Below the pieces are notes generated by a model. That model was not told the DNA's origin and did no database searches. It saw nothing but the letters and a program-made list of their open reading frames with translations. A DNA stretch of 64,000 bases from Lachnoanaerobaculum orale (lineage in GTDB: Bacteria; Bacillota; Clostridia; Lachnospirales; Lachnospiraceae): the NCBI RefSeq assembly GCF_003862485.1, contig NZ_RRCM01000001.1, positions 2,042,970-2,106,969 on the forward strand, read 5' to 3'. Below, one piece after another: positions 42,279 through 51,510 of the stretch. The position numbers were made by a program, and so were the translations under genes. The stretch's first letter is position 1. Every line of letters starts with the position of its first letter.

Positions 42279-43877
42279 CTACGACTTTTTATTTTTACAA
42301 CTCTCAGGAATCTCATCTGACCAAGGTACTAAGAGCGAAGCATCTCCACCTGACTGTATGGTATCAAAAACAAATGTAAGATATTTTTGTGGTATCAGGT
42401 TATTAAGTATTGCACTTTGAATTATACTATATATCAATGTAGATGCATTAGCTCCGTTAGGTGTATTCGCAAATAGCCAATTAGACCTACCTATAACAAA
42501 TGGCTTCACACTTTGTTCAGCAAGATTATTACTTAATTGTATTCTTGCATCCTTTAGAAAGTTCTCTAAGTACTCTTTTTGATTTATTGCATAAGTAATA
42601 GCCTTCCCCATTAAACTCTTAGGAAGGATTTTTGATTCTATTTGTGAAATCCAACTATAGAACTCGTCAAGTACTTGTTTGGAATTGGTTTTTCTCATTT
42701 CCAGTCGCTTTTCCAATGTAAGACCGGATTCATCTGCCTTATCTTCCAAGCGGAATAGTTTCCTTAGATAAGTCTCCCCTTGTTTTGCATACTCATTACT
42801 CCTATTAACTTCGTATGCTTCATAGAACTTTCTCTTTGCATGTACAAGGCATCCGCATAAGGTCTTATCCATAAGCTTTTTATATCCGGTGTACCCATCG
42901 CAGTGAAGGTAAGTTCCTTTCCAATCCTCAAGAAACTTTTTAGCATAGTCTCCGCTTCGACCAAGTGTATATTCATACAATACTGCAGGATGTGTATTGT
43001 ATTTGCTTGTTCTATACACCCATACATATGACTTGCTTCCTGCTTCCTTTCCGGGTTCATGTAATACCTCAAGGACAGTTTCATCTGCATGGAGTAGTGT
43101 CTCATTTAGTAGACTAAGCTTTATCTGCTCATATATAGGCTTTAGAAGATTAGCTCCTTTTATGATCCAATTAGATAAATTTTGTTTTGATATCTCAAAG
43201 CCTAATCTTTTAAACTCTTGCTCCATTCTATATAGCGGTAGTGCAAGTGTGTACTTTTGATTCATTATATAAGACATAAAACTTGGTGATACTACACTCT
43301 TTTTAATAAGAGCTTTAGGATGAGGTGCTATCTTTATAAAGCCACTCTCTCCATTCTTGTCACAGTTTCTGCAACTATAAACATAAGTCACATGCTCTAT
43401 AACCTTAACCTCAGCAGGGACTACCACCAGTTCTTTTCTTATCTCTTTCTTCATAACTGTAAGAGGGCTGTGGCAGTTATCACATACCTGTTCACTGTCA
43501 TCTAATTTATATTCAACTACCTCAACAGGAATGTCATTAAACTTGCTTCCTTTTTTAGCTTTTCTTCTTTTATGCTCAGGTATAATACTTTCCTGTGGTG
43601 GCTCACTTTGAATTGGCTCTCTAAATGTTTCAGCCTCATTGAAGACATCAAAAAGAGAAAGTTGTCCATCAATAGCTTTTTCGCTTGATTTGCCAAATTT
43701 CTCTTTTGCTTTTAATTTCAGTTGCTCCATATACCAATTATTTAATTTATTTAACTTAGCAATCTGTTCACTTTTTTCTTTTTTTATTTTTTCTAAAGTC
43801 TTAATCTCTTTGTCTTTATCCTGTAAGATAGCCTTAAGTCCGGCAATTTCTGCTTGCAATTCATCTATAGTTTTCAT
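42279..43877 (-). CDS. tnpC: IS66-family transposase TnpC
   Basis: A 532-residue IS66 transposase: N-terminal leucine-rich coiled coil (LQAEIAGLKAILQDKDKEI), zinc-finger CDNCHSPL...CRNC, then DDE residues in LLHADETVLEV, LHCDGYTGYK and NNLAEQSVKPFVIGR. Full length and uninterrupted. It lies 108 bases after tnpB. Confidence 0.93.
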   Translation of the reverse strand: MKTIDELQAEIAGLKAILQDKDKEIKTLEKIKKEKSEQIAKLNKLNNWYMEQLKLKAKEKFGKSSEKAIDGQLSLFDVFNEAETFREPIQSEPPQESIIPEHKRRKAKKGSKFNDIPVEVVEYKLDDSEQVCDNCHSPLTVMKKEIRKELVVVPAEVKVIEHVTYVYSCRNCDKNGESGFIKIAPHPKALIKKSVVSPSFMSYIMNQKYTLALPLYRMEQEFKRLGFEISKQNLSNWIIKGANLLKPIYEQIKLSLLNETLLHADETVLEVLHEPGKEAGSKSYVWVYRTSKYNTHPAVLYEYTLGRSGDYAKKFLEDWKGTYLHCDGYTGYKKLMDKTLCGCLVHAKRKFYEAYEVNRSNEYAKQGETYLRKLFRLEDKADESGLTLEKRLEMRKTNSKQVLDEFYSWISQIESKILPKSLMGKAITYAINQKEYLENFLKDARIQLSNNLAEQSVKPFVIGRSNWLFANTPNGANASTLIYSIIQSAILNNLIPQKYLTFVFDTIQSGGDASLLVPWSDEIPESCKNKKS

Positions 43878-43985
43878 TTTACCGGACCTCCAAATCTCAA
43901 ATATTTATGTAAAGATTATACTATAAAATCTATAGTAAATCCATTAAAATCAACACTTTTTGAAGACTTCACTACGCTTTATTTT

Positions 43986-44300
43986 TTATTTTATTCCCGG
44001 TGCCATGATTATATTTTTCAAGTCGTCTATTAATAAATCCATAGTGATTTCTGTATCACTTTGTGACGGCCAAACCACATGTCCTTTTTCAATTCTTTTA
44101 AAATGAATCCAAAATCCATTATCTTCCCATACAAGAAGCTTTATCCTATCCCTCGCATTGTTACAAAAAGCAAATATTACATTATCTCTTGGATCAAGGT
44201 TGAAATTACTATAAACAATTTCAGCTAATCCGTTTATATTTTTCCTCATATCAGTAGCACCACAAGAAAGAATTACACGATAGTTGCCATAGTTAAACAT
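43986..44300 (-). CDS. tnpB: IS66 accessory protein TnpB
   Basis: A 104-residue IS66 Orf2 protein (ILSCGATDMRKNINGLAEIV, VIFAFCNNARDRIKLLVWE). It is needed with TnpA for IS66 transposition; mechanism not established. It overlaps the tnpA end by 8 bases. Confidence 0.92.
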   Translation of the reverse strand: MFNYGNYRVILSCGATDMRKNINGLAEIVYSNFNLDPRDNVIFAFCNNARDRIKLLVWEDNGFWIHFKRIEKGHVVWPSQSDTEITMDLLIDDLKNIIMAPGIK

Positions 44301-44595
44301 TTATTTCATTCACCACCTTGATCACCTTTGCAAGTAGTTCAAGATCGGTATATCTATCCACTACAATGTTGACAGCACCTATCTCCATCTTTAGGGTCTT
44401 ACCGGCTTGTGTTGTCTTGATTTCAATAAATTTAACATCCTTAGAGTGCTTTGATTTCTTATCATGTTTACTCACCCATCTTGTGACTGTTGAAATAGGT
44501 AATCCATTCTTCCTAGCCCAGCTTGTGATACTTAATCCACTATTTTTAAACTCCTCAATCAATTGCTCTTTTTCTTCATTAGGATATTTAGCCAT
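44293..44595 (-). CDS. tnpA: IS66 accessory protein TnpA
   Basis: A 100-residue protein with an N-terminal HTH (SGLSITSWARKNGLPISTVTRW), the IS66 Orf1. Start at 44595 behind GGAGGTGCCT; the longer frame from 44607 includes that ribosome site. Confidence 0.88.
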   Translation of the reverse strand: MAKYPNEEKEQLIEEFKNSGLSITSWARKNGLPISTVTRWVSKHDKKSKHSKDVKFIEIKTTQAGKTLKMEIGAVNIVVDRYTDLELLAKVIKVVNEINV

Positions 44596-44676
44596 AGGCA
44601 CCTCCACATATTTAGTATAAGCTCATTTTATAGTGGAAGTGTATTTATTGGGAGGCGTACTTGAATTGACGCTTAC

Positions 44677-45725
44677 GAATAATAAAGATATCTCCTCAAT
44701 ATTACTATCTTCAATCATATTCCACCTGTCCTTAAAGTCCTGATTACTGTCTACAGATATTAAATTCACCTTAGTTCCCCAGTAATTTGATATCCTACTT
44801 GCCTCATCTTTAGCTTGCTTCGCAAAATTTGTTTCATCATAAAAAACATAACTGTCAAGTCCTGTTAGATCATAAAACTTTAAAGGATTAGCCAAACAAT
44901 ATGCATAGATATTGGTAGCCTGAGGATAATGAATCTCTCCCTTTATCCAGTCCTCCCCGGCAAACCTGCCAACTCCTGCCACATACTCTCTTGCCTGTGC
45001 AAAGTATGTATCAGCTATATTATCATATCTGTATCCTGTATAGCCGAATGGCTGCACATGTCCCTGTGTGCAATAGGTGTCTTCTCCAAACTCATCATAT
45101 CCGTATATAGTTTGACTTTCTCCTCCCTGCTCAAGAAGGCGAATTGTACTTCCAAGCTCATCCTGTAAATATGCATACTCTTTTTCTCCCTCTTCCATAT
45201 ATGCAACATTAAAGTCCCATACATAGCTTTGTATTGCCTGGCTGCCTCTTTTTATGGTTTTATTTTGCAAAAGATTGTGATATGCCCTTGTTCTGTCAAG
45301 TACATATTCTTCACTGTATATCGATTCTTTTTGTGATAAGTCAAGTTTGAATATATCTATAGATTTACTCTCTCCATAACCTCCTCTTTCAAATTCATAC
45401 TCTTTTATTCCTATCCTGTTTCCTAGCCCGTCATAGCTGTAGCTTCTTGCTTTTCCCAAATTTGAGTAACTTAAGCCAAGCCTACCTGTGATATCGTATT
45501 CTTAGGCTCTTACTCTCTTTCCTCTATCTGTTATGCCGATAAGATTTCCTCTTTTATCATATTCGTATGTCTTATTTCCCTGTAATCCTCCCTCTTTTAT
45601 AAGTCTGTCCAGTGCATCATAAGTATATCTTATCTCTAAATCATTAGACCTTTTTAGTGATTCCCTGCTTCCATAGGCATCATATGTATACTTGCTTACA
45701 AGTCTGTCTCCTCTTTTTACTTCTA
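44677..45725 (-). pseudogene. rhs C-terminal fragment 1, cut by IS66
   Basis: An rhs end without start: YD-repeat residues, then the core-closing block GYTGYRYDNIADTYFAQARE and VGRFAGEDWIKG, followed by a short unique C-terminal toxin segment (LDSYVFYDETNFAKQAKDE ...) that is cut by IS66 at 44676. A TAA at 45502-45504 replaces a Tyr codon found in the intact gene. The last ~18 codons of the open frame are IS66 sequence. It is a displaced, inactivated toxin module; the toxin type is not recognisable. Confidence 0.8.
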
Positions 45726-45886
45726 AGGGTATATATCAATACAGTCAAAAACTTTCCTTGGTTATCATAAGAAAGTACTACTTTTACTTTGTCCTTTCTT
45801 TCCATACACACAAGTCTTCATTCTTTGTTAAAAAGACAGAAAAATTTCCCTATGCTTTTTTTGAGTAGTTTTCTTTCATCATACAT

Positions 45887-46384
45887 TTACCAAGGTATTC
45901 CTGCTTCAAAATCATATTTATTAAGAAACCCAGCTGGGTAAAGCCATCCCGGCAAAATAACTGTTTCTCGTTTTATAGGATATATAGGGTACCAATCTAT
46001 TAATTTATATGCTTCAAAATATTCACCGCCCTCCTCCCAGTATTTACCTCCTTCTATTTTTTTTACAATACACAAATAAGTATTATCATATTCTGAAAGT
46101 GGCATTTCTCTTATTGGATTATCATCTTTCTCAAGCCAAATATCATGGATGTTTTCTTTATCATAAAAACTATTACTATCTCCTACAATTTTCCAACTTG
46201 CACCTGTTGCATAAAATGTTCTTTTAATTAATATAGCATTTTCATACTCGTAAAAATCTGCTTCCATTTTTGCATATTTAACAGGTATCCAAACAGGAAC
46301 AAGATAAATTATTATAATTACAATTACCTGAATCCGTGAAGCTCCTAATTTATTAATCCAACATTTACTTATCAATACTGGCAT
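45887..46384 (-). CDS. Membrane-anchored immunity candidate
   Basis: A 165-residue protein with one strong hydrophobic helix (VIVIIIIYLVPVWIPV, about 20-35) and a polar C-terminal domain rich in aromatic residues (GGKYWEEGGEYFEAYKLIDWYPIYP). Its place between two rhs toxin fragments is that of an immunity gene. An IS1380 element sits 31 bases upstream, separating it from the caspase-like toxin fragment at 48138-49472. The start has no strong ribosome site, so the N-terminus is uncertain. The stretch 45726-45886 shows nothing else. Confidence 0.5.
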   Translation of the reverse strand: MPVLISKCWINKLGASRIQVIVIIIIYLVPVWIPVKYAKMEADFYEYENAILIKRTFYATGASWKIVGDSNSFYDKENIHDIWLEKDDNPIREMPLSEYDNTYLCIVKKIEGGKYWEEGGEYFEAYKLIDWYPIYPIKRETVILPGWLYPAGFLNKYDFEAGIPW

Positions 46385-46415
46385 TTCTCATACTTTTGCA
46401 GATATATTTTTTTCA

Positions 46416-47916
46416 CCTATCAGGTGTAGAAAAATCATGATACAATACTCTTGTAAATAATCTGATTTAGGAGCGAAATATTATGAAAAACAATCGTCGA
46501 ATGACTCTTGCCAATAACAACATTGTTTTCGAATATACCAACGAGCGTATCATCCCTGCCGGTGGGTTAGCGGTTGTCGGTGCAATTCTTGGAAAGAGTG
46601 ATTTTACCAAAAGGCTCAACCGCATGGATGTTACAGAAAATCGTTCTCAGCATCAGATTAAGAATGGTGATATCATCCTTACATACATAGGAATGCTTTG
46701 TATGGGAAAACCTTATTTTGAGGCAGTCCATGAGATGGATGACGACAAAGCTTTTTATCAGGCTGCATTGGGAATCACCCGAAGTATTCCTTCAGAGGAA
46801 ACGCTTCGTCAGCGTATGGATGACATTGGCGATAGTCTGCGTAGCCTGATTCTTGATGAAAATATCCGGATGCTCCTTGCTAACAAAATTCGACCCGGTG
46901 TCCTTTCCAATGGTTTCGTACCGGTAGATATTGATGTAACACCGATGGATAATTCAAAATCCCGCAAAGAAGGTGTTTCTCGTACCTATAAAGGATATGA
47001 TGGTTATGCTCCCATGATGGCCTACATTGGCACTGAAGGTTACGCAATCAATTTCGAACTCCGTGAAGGAAAACAGCATTGTCAAAATGGTACCGTAGCA
47101 TTCCTTCAAGAGACAATCAAACTCTGTAAAAAACTGACTGATAAGCCTCTTCTCATTCGTCTGGATTCGGGAAATGATTCAATTGATAACGTTGCTGTTC
47201 TCATTCAGGAAGGCTGTTATTTTATCATTAAACGAAATCTTCGCCGTGAAAGTAAAGAAGAATGGTTTAACATGGCAAAGCAGTATTGCAAAAACGTCAC
47301 CACTCCTAGGGAAGGAAAAACTATCTATATCGGAAGTGATTGGAAAACTGTCACAAGTAAACAGTTCAAACAGGAATTCACTCTTAGAGCCGGCTATGAA
47401 ATCACAGAGCGAACCATTAATAAATACGGACAATTTATGTTTCCGGTCGATATTGAAGTAGAAACATGGTGGACAAATCTTGGAGAAACAGACCGGGAAA
47501 TCATACGCCTTTATCATGCTCATGGAGAATGCGAACAGTACCATAGTGAAATTAAGACCGATATGGATATAGAGCGCCTTCCATCCGGCAAATTTGATAC
47601 CAATGCACTTGTTTTAGAGTTAACCATCATTGCTTACAACATTTTGCGAATGATTGGCCAAGGAACAATTGGAGGTCGCGCTCCGCGCCAAAAACGTGAT
47701 GTAAAAAGACGTCGGATGCGTACAGTAATCAGCAATTTGATCATGATGGCAAGTCATATCACAACACACGCACGACAATTAATCATGGGATTGGGAAAAA
47801 GTAATATATGGAGACATATATTCGCTGATTACTGTGAAAACAATATCCTTGCAACTGCATAAAACGTCATTAGCAACCGAAAGGCTTTATTTGCTGACCC
47901 ATTTTTTAGGAACAGG
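46416..47916 (+). mobile_element. IS1380-family insertion sequence
   Basis: Boundaries set at CCTATCAGGTGTAGAAAAAT (46416) and the reverse of CCTGTTCCTAAAAAATGGGT (47916); both begin CCT as in IS1380 elements, with only partial further match. One complete transposase gene lies inside. Flanks share TCA but a clear 4-bp duplication is not visible. Confidence 0.7.
46483..47862 (+). CDS. IS1380-family transposase
   Basis: A 459-residue DDE transposase: PVDIDVTPMDNSKSRKEGVS (first Asp), LIRLDSGNDSID (second Asp), and ECEQYHSEIKTDMDIERLPS (Glu) with the following LVLELTIIAYNILR. Start behind AGGAGCGAAATATT. Intact, so potentially active. It is on the plus strand, opposite to the rhs genes around it. 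Confidence 0.9.
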   Translation: MKNNRRMTLANNNIVFEYTNERIIPAGGLAVVGAILGKSDFTKRLNRMDVTENRSQHQIKNGDIILTYIGMLCMGKPYFEAVHEMDDDKAFYQAALGITRSIPSEETLRQRMDDIGDSLRSLILDENIRMLLANKIRPGVLSNGFVPVDIDVTPMDNSKSRKEGVSRTYKGYDGYAPMMAYIGTEGYAINFELREGKQHCQNGTVAFLQETIKLCKKLTDKPLLIRLDSGNDSIDNVAVLIQEGCYFIIKRNLRRESKEEWFNMAKQYCKNVTTPREGKTIYIGSDWKTVTSKQFKQEFTLRAGYEITERTINKYGQFMFPVDIEVETWWTNLGETDREIIRLYHAHGECEQYHSEIKTDMDIERLPSGKFDTNALVLELTIIAYNILRMIGQGTIGGRAPRQKRDVKRRRMRTVISNLIMMASHITTHARQLIMGLGKSNIWRHIFADYCENNILATA

Positions 47917-48137
47917 CTCATTTCATGCTTAAAAATCAATATATTATTTTATTAAATTAACAAAATCAGTCGTCTTCAACATAGGTCGGAGTCTATCGCA
48001 GATTTGGCATTTGAACAAAACTGAACTTCACGGATTCAGGAATTACTAATAAAAATAGTAAAATAAAACTTCTAAGCACTCTTATTAATCCTTTTTTTAA
48101 TAAATTTCCTTCCATTGATATAATATTCCTTTTTTAT
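47917..48137. other. Short stretch between IS1380 and rhs fragment 2
   Basis: A 40-codon minus-strand frame (MEGNLLKKGLIRVLRSFILL) begins just after the toxin fragment and then stops; it could be the start of a lost immunity gene. A 15-base sequence CTTCACGGATTCAGG (48026-48040) occurs inverted at 46327-46341 on the other side of the IS. Confidence 0.4.
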
Positions 48138-49472
48138 TTATTCGGAGCAATTTGTCATAAATAAAACCCTCTCAGCACTATCACTTCCCTCTGGAAATTT
48201 GGTATTCCCTCCAAAAATATCTACACCTAATCCTCGTGATATTTTTTTTAGTAAACTATTATCCGATACATTTCGGTATAAAGTTTTACCATTAAAAGTA
48301 TAAGTTAATCCACCTACTCTGTTAACCCAAATTTGAGCAAAACTATCTTTTCCTGCTGTTCCGGTGTTACAAGAATAAAAATTAGTTTTAGGTATATTAA
48401 AAGCTCCGCTATTAATTCCAGCTATATCATTTATTGTTAAATTTAGTGATTTGTTGTAATTTTCATCCTCATAATTATACCCTAAAGATACGATTCCTCC
48501 GTCTCTTACAAATCCATGAGAAAATACACTAACTTCAGTAATCAAATCTTCATTTCTTGTATATTTTGTGTCATTAGCTCTTATAGCATTGCTTGGATCA
48601 GCAATTCTCGGCAGTTCTTTTGGGGTAGTCTTATTATTAAGATAATTTATTAAATCCGATTTGTTGTTAATAAAATATAAATTTACATTTTCTGAGCTTG
48701 CTACTCTTTGAATTGCATTTATATCCCCATTTGTCCAACCGGCATTTGATACAAGCCATGTTATATCATTCGCACCTTCCTTTTTCCATTCATTTATCTG
48801 AGCGATTGCAGGATCAATAAATTCATAGTAATATTTACCCTTTTTTTGTTTCTCGACACTATATACTCCGCCTGATACCAAAAGCCTTTCTTTTCCATCC
48901 AAATCAATATATATCAAAGAATTATTTCCACAATAGTTGTATGAATTCAAGCTAAACGGCTGCTCTATATTTCCTTTTATCCAGTCCTCTCCTGCAAACC
49001 TGCCGACTCCTGCCACATACTCTCTTGCCTGTGCAAAGTGAGTACCTGCTACATTATCATATCTATAGCCTGTATACCCGAATGGCTGTATCTGTTCCTG
49101 TGTGCAATAGATGTCTTCTCCAAACTCATCATAACCGTATATAGCTTGACTTTCTCCCCCCTGCTCAAGAAGGCGAATTGTACTTCCAAGCTCATCCTGT
49201 AGATATGTAAACTCTTTTTCTCCTTCTTCCATATATGCAACATTAAAGTCCCAAACATAGCTTTGTATTGCCTGACTGCCTATTTTTTCGGTTCTTCTTT
49301 GTAAAAGATTGTGATATGCCCTTGTTCTGTCAAGGATATAGTTCTCTTCATATGACGGTGTCAGCTCTGACAAGTTTTCTTCCAAGATAGTCTTAATCCC
49401 ATCTTCTCCATAGCCTATCTTCCTTTCATACTCTTTTATTCCCATCCTGTTTCCAAGCCCGTCATAGCTGTA
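48138..49472 (-). pseudogene. rhs C-terminal fragment 2 with caspase-like toxin domain
   Basis: The frame begins without a start just after the neighbouring immunity gene (first codons YSYDGLGNR), runs through the conserved GYTGYRYDNVAGTHFAQARE and VGRFAGEDWIKG block, and ends in a ~245-residue unique domain. That domain has ITEVSVFSHGFVRDGG and NFYSCNTGTAGKDSFAQ, a His-Gly and Ser-Cys pair spaced as in CHAT/caspase-like (clan CD) peptidases. The toxin reading frame is complete, so it can still be reassembled by recombination with the full-length rhs gene. Confidence 0.75.
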
Positions 49473-49484
49473 TATTCATTATGC

Positions 49485-49937
49485 CTATTTATTTATAACT
49501 ATATAAATATCCGGCAAATTTCTGTTATCTTTCATATTTCCACTTCCGTGTTCACCAATAAATACTATTTTTAATTCACTGATCTTCTGTTTTCTATTAA
49601 TAAAAAATATTTTTTTATCAGTTACTTTCATGTCTCTAGTTTTTTCATCTATCTCCCATTCATAGCCTTTCATTCTTTCATTCGTTATCAAACCATTTAC
49701 TTTATCTTTATATGATTCCGCAAATATACTAAATGATAAATTATTATCTGTTATATTTTCTAATGTTATAGTGCAATACATATATACTTTACCATTATAT
49801 ATTTTAAAATCATGAAAATAACTATGCTCCTTATCTATAATAATAGCTTCTTTATTTTTTTTACTGAGTAACCCCAATAAAATTACACATAAAATAAATA
49901 TTACTATCATAATATAATATTTTAATCTGACAACCAT
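49485..49937 (-). CDS. Small membrane-anchored immunity candidate
   Basis: A 150-residue protein with an N-terminal membrane helix (YYIMIVIFILCVILLGLL) and a soluble beta-rich domain outside. Start behind GGGAGGTAGCTGCGG. It overlaps the end of rhs fragment 3 by 16 bases and is followed by rhs fragment 2, the position of an immunity gene. No family recognised. Confidence 0.55.
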   Translation of the reverse strand: MVVRLKYYIMIVIFILCVILLGLLSKKNKEAIIIDKEHSYFHDFKIYNGKVYMYCTITLENITDNNLSFSIFAESYKDKVNGLITNERMKGYEWEIDEKTRDMKVTDKKIFFINRKQKISELKIVFIGEHGSGNMKDNRNLPDIYIVINK

Positions 49938-50965
49938 CCGCAGCTACCTCCCTGTTTATCAATAACTGTTTTATCATCCCATGAAATTTTCACTAGAAAT
50001 GGTTTTGTATTACCCATTGTTATAATATTTGCCACTTTAGCTTTCCATTTATCAGAACTATACATAAAATTAGGATCCATTCTATCGTTCCATATATAAT
50101 GTAAGTCATACTCTACCCTTGATTCATCTATTTTTGAAATCTTTCCTTCTATGACAAATCCACCCGCTTCTACTTCCGGTCCATAAAAATAATTATATCC
50201 TATAATTGCCTCTCCATTTGCAACAAAAATATCAGGCTAATAGTAAGCTTGATTAAGTTCAATACTTTGTCCTGCTTTTAAAGGTTCACCCAATGGATAT
50301 ACAATATTTTTCACTCTTTCCTTTAACTCATTATCTGCTTTTAGATATTCTGACCAACTACCATTTTCTTGAATCATGCTAACCCCATTTCCATATAGAT
50401 AATGAAATAATATACTCATACCTTGAGGATCACTTTTAAAATTCATTTCTCTATTAATTTCTCCAACTCTATTACCTACACGTGAAGTTGTCTGAATAAA
50501 CCTTGAACTCACATTACTATCCTACTGATCTCCATTAAATGTTGCATTAGATGGGTTTGCTAATGTTGCTACTTTGGCTGTTTTACCATCTATATCCACA
50601 AACCCCATAGGATTTCCATAACAGTATCCATAACTATTCAAAGTATACGGATATGCCATACTTCCCTTTATCCAATCCTCCCCTGCAAATCTTCCAACTC
50701 CCGACACATACTCTCTTGCCTGTGCAAAGTATGTGTCAGCTACATTATCATATCTGTAACCGGTATACCCGAATGGCTGCAAATGTCCCTGTGTGCCATA
50801 GGTATCCTCTTCATATTCTTTAAAGCCTATCCTGTTTCCAAGTCCGTCATAGCTGTAGCTTCTTGCTTTTCCTGATTTTGAGTAAATTAAGCCAAGCCTA
50901 CCTGTGATATCATATTTTTAGGCTCTTACTCTCTTCCTCTATCTGTTATGCCGATAAGATTTCTT
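49922..50965 (-). pseudogene. rhs C-terminal fragment 3 with internal deletion and two in-frame TAG
   Basis: An rhs 3' fragment without start. GNRIGFKEYE is joined directly to EDTYGTQG, so about 110 residues present in the intact gene are deleted in frame. The conserved GYTGYRYDNVAD and GRFAGEDWIKG block follows, then a unique toxin domain. That domain is split by TAG at 50522-50524 and TAG at 50237-50239 with the frame continuing both times (GDQ-stop-DSN and AYY-stop-PDI) to TAA at 49922. Upstream, TAA at 50918-50920 is at the same codon as in fragment 1. The toxin segment (GNGVSMIQENGSWSEYL, EYDLHYIWNDRMD) is not a recognised family. Confidence 0.75.
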
Positions 50966-51133
50966 CTTTTATCGCATCCGCATACCCAATTTCCCAAAAT
51001 ACCATAGGCATACTTCTCAAGCTTTACACCTTCCTTTAAATTGCAAAGTCCGATTAATAGTACTCTTTTATTATATCAATAGATATTACATACCTCATTG
51101 AAATGTACTATCTATACTACATTATCCTTAGGT

Positions 51134-51502
51134 TTATCTACTCTTACCACTTATAAAATCTTTTATTCTTTTTTTTAGAATTATTATACCAAGAATAACA
51201 ATTCCGGATAAATATATTCGTATATATAAATCAATTAATATTTTATATAAAAACACTATATTTAAGAGGTATGCTATCCACACTAATATAAATGCTACAC
51301 TTTCTATAATTAATATTATATATATTAGCCAATATACTTTTTCATTCCTTGGCCACAAAAAAAATAATATGCTTGTATACTTATTAAGCTTTATTTTTTT
51401 CTTATATTTTTCTATATCAGTTTTATCTGTTCCCCAACATACACCATAAAGCAGTATATATCCTAAAACCGTCACTATTGCTGTAATACTGAAATTTGAC
51501 AT
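51134..51502 (-). CDS. Membrane immunity candidate for the full-length Rhs
   Basis: A 122-residue protein with four hydrophobic helices (ITAIVTVLGYILLYGVCW, WLIYIILIIESVAFILVWIA and two more). ATG at 51502 follows AGGAGATTTT, 8 bases after the rhs stop. A polytopic membrane immunity protein fits a toxin whose C-terminal part is itself glycine-rich and hydrophobic. Stretch 50966-51133 shows only decayed rhs sequence. Confidence 0.6.
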   Translation of the reverse strand: MSNFSITAIVTVLGYILLYGVCWGTDKTDIEKYKKKIKLNKYTSILFFLWPRNEKVYWLIYIILIIESVAFILVWIAYLLNIVFLYKILIDLYIRIYLSGIVILGIIILKKRIKDFISGKSR

Positions 51503-51510
51503 AAAATCTC

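Larger units (their letters stand above)
42216..44676 (-). mobile_element. IS66-family insertion sequence
   Basis: Ends GTAAGCGTCAA (42216) and the reverse TTGACGCTTAC (44676) are the IS66 terminal pattern. All three family genes (tnpA, tnpB, tnpC) are present in order. The 8 bases outside each end differ (TCAGCTTT versus GAATAATA), so there is no target duplication; a later deletion or recombination joined ISL3 and rhs flanks. Confidence 0.88.

Noticed and set aside
49049..49258. Alternative-frame proteins inside the rhs fragments
   Set aside because: The same frame recurs at 45015-45224 only because the conserved rhs DNA is repeated; it is not an independent gene.
24972..50524. TAG reassigned to a sense codon (for example pyrrolysine)
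   Set aside because: Many intact genes here end in TAG at their natural C-terminus (exonuclease, radical SAM, both Cys-motif proteins, SWIM), and in-frame TAA also occurs. General reassignment is not supported, although local suppression cannot be excluded.
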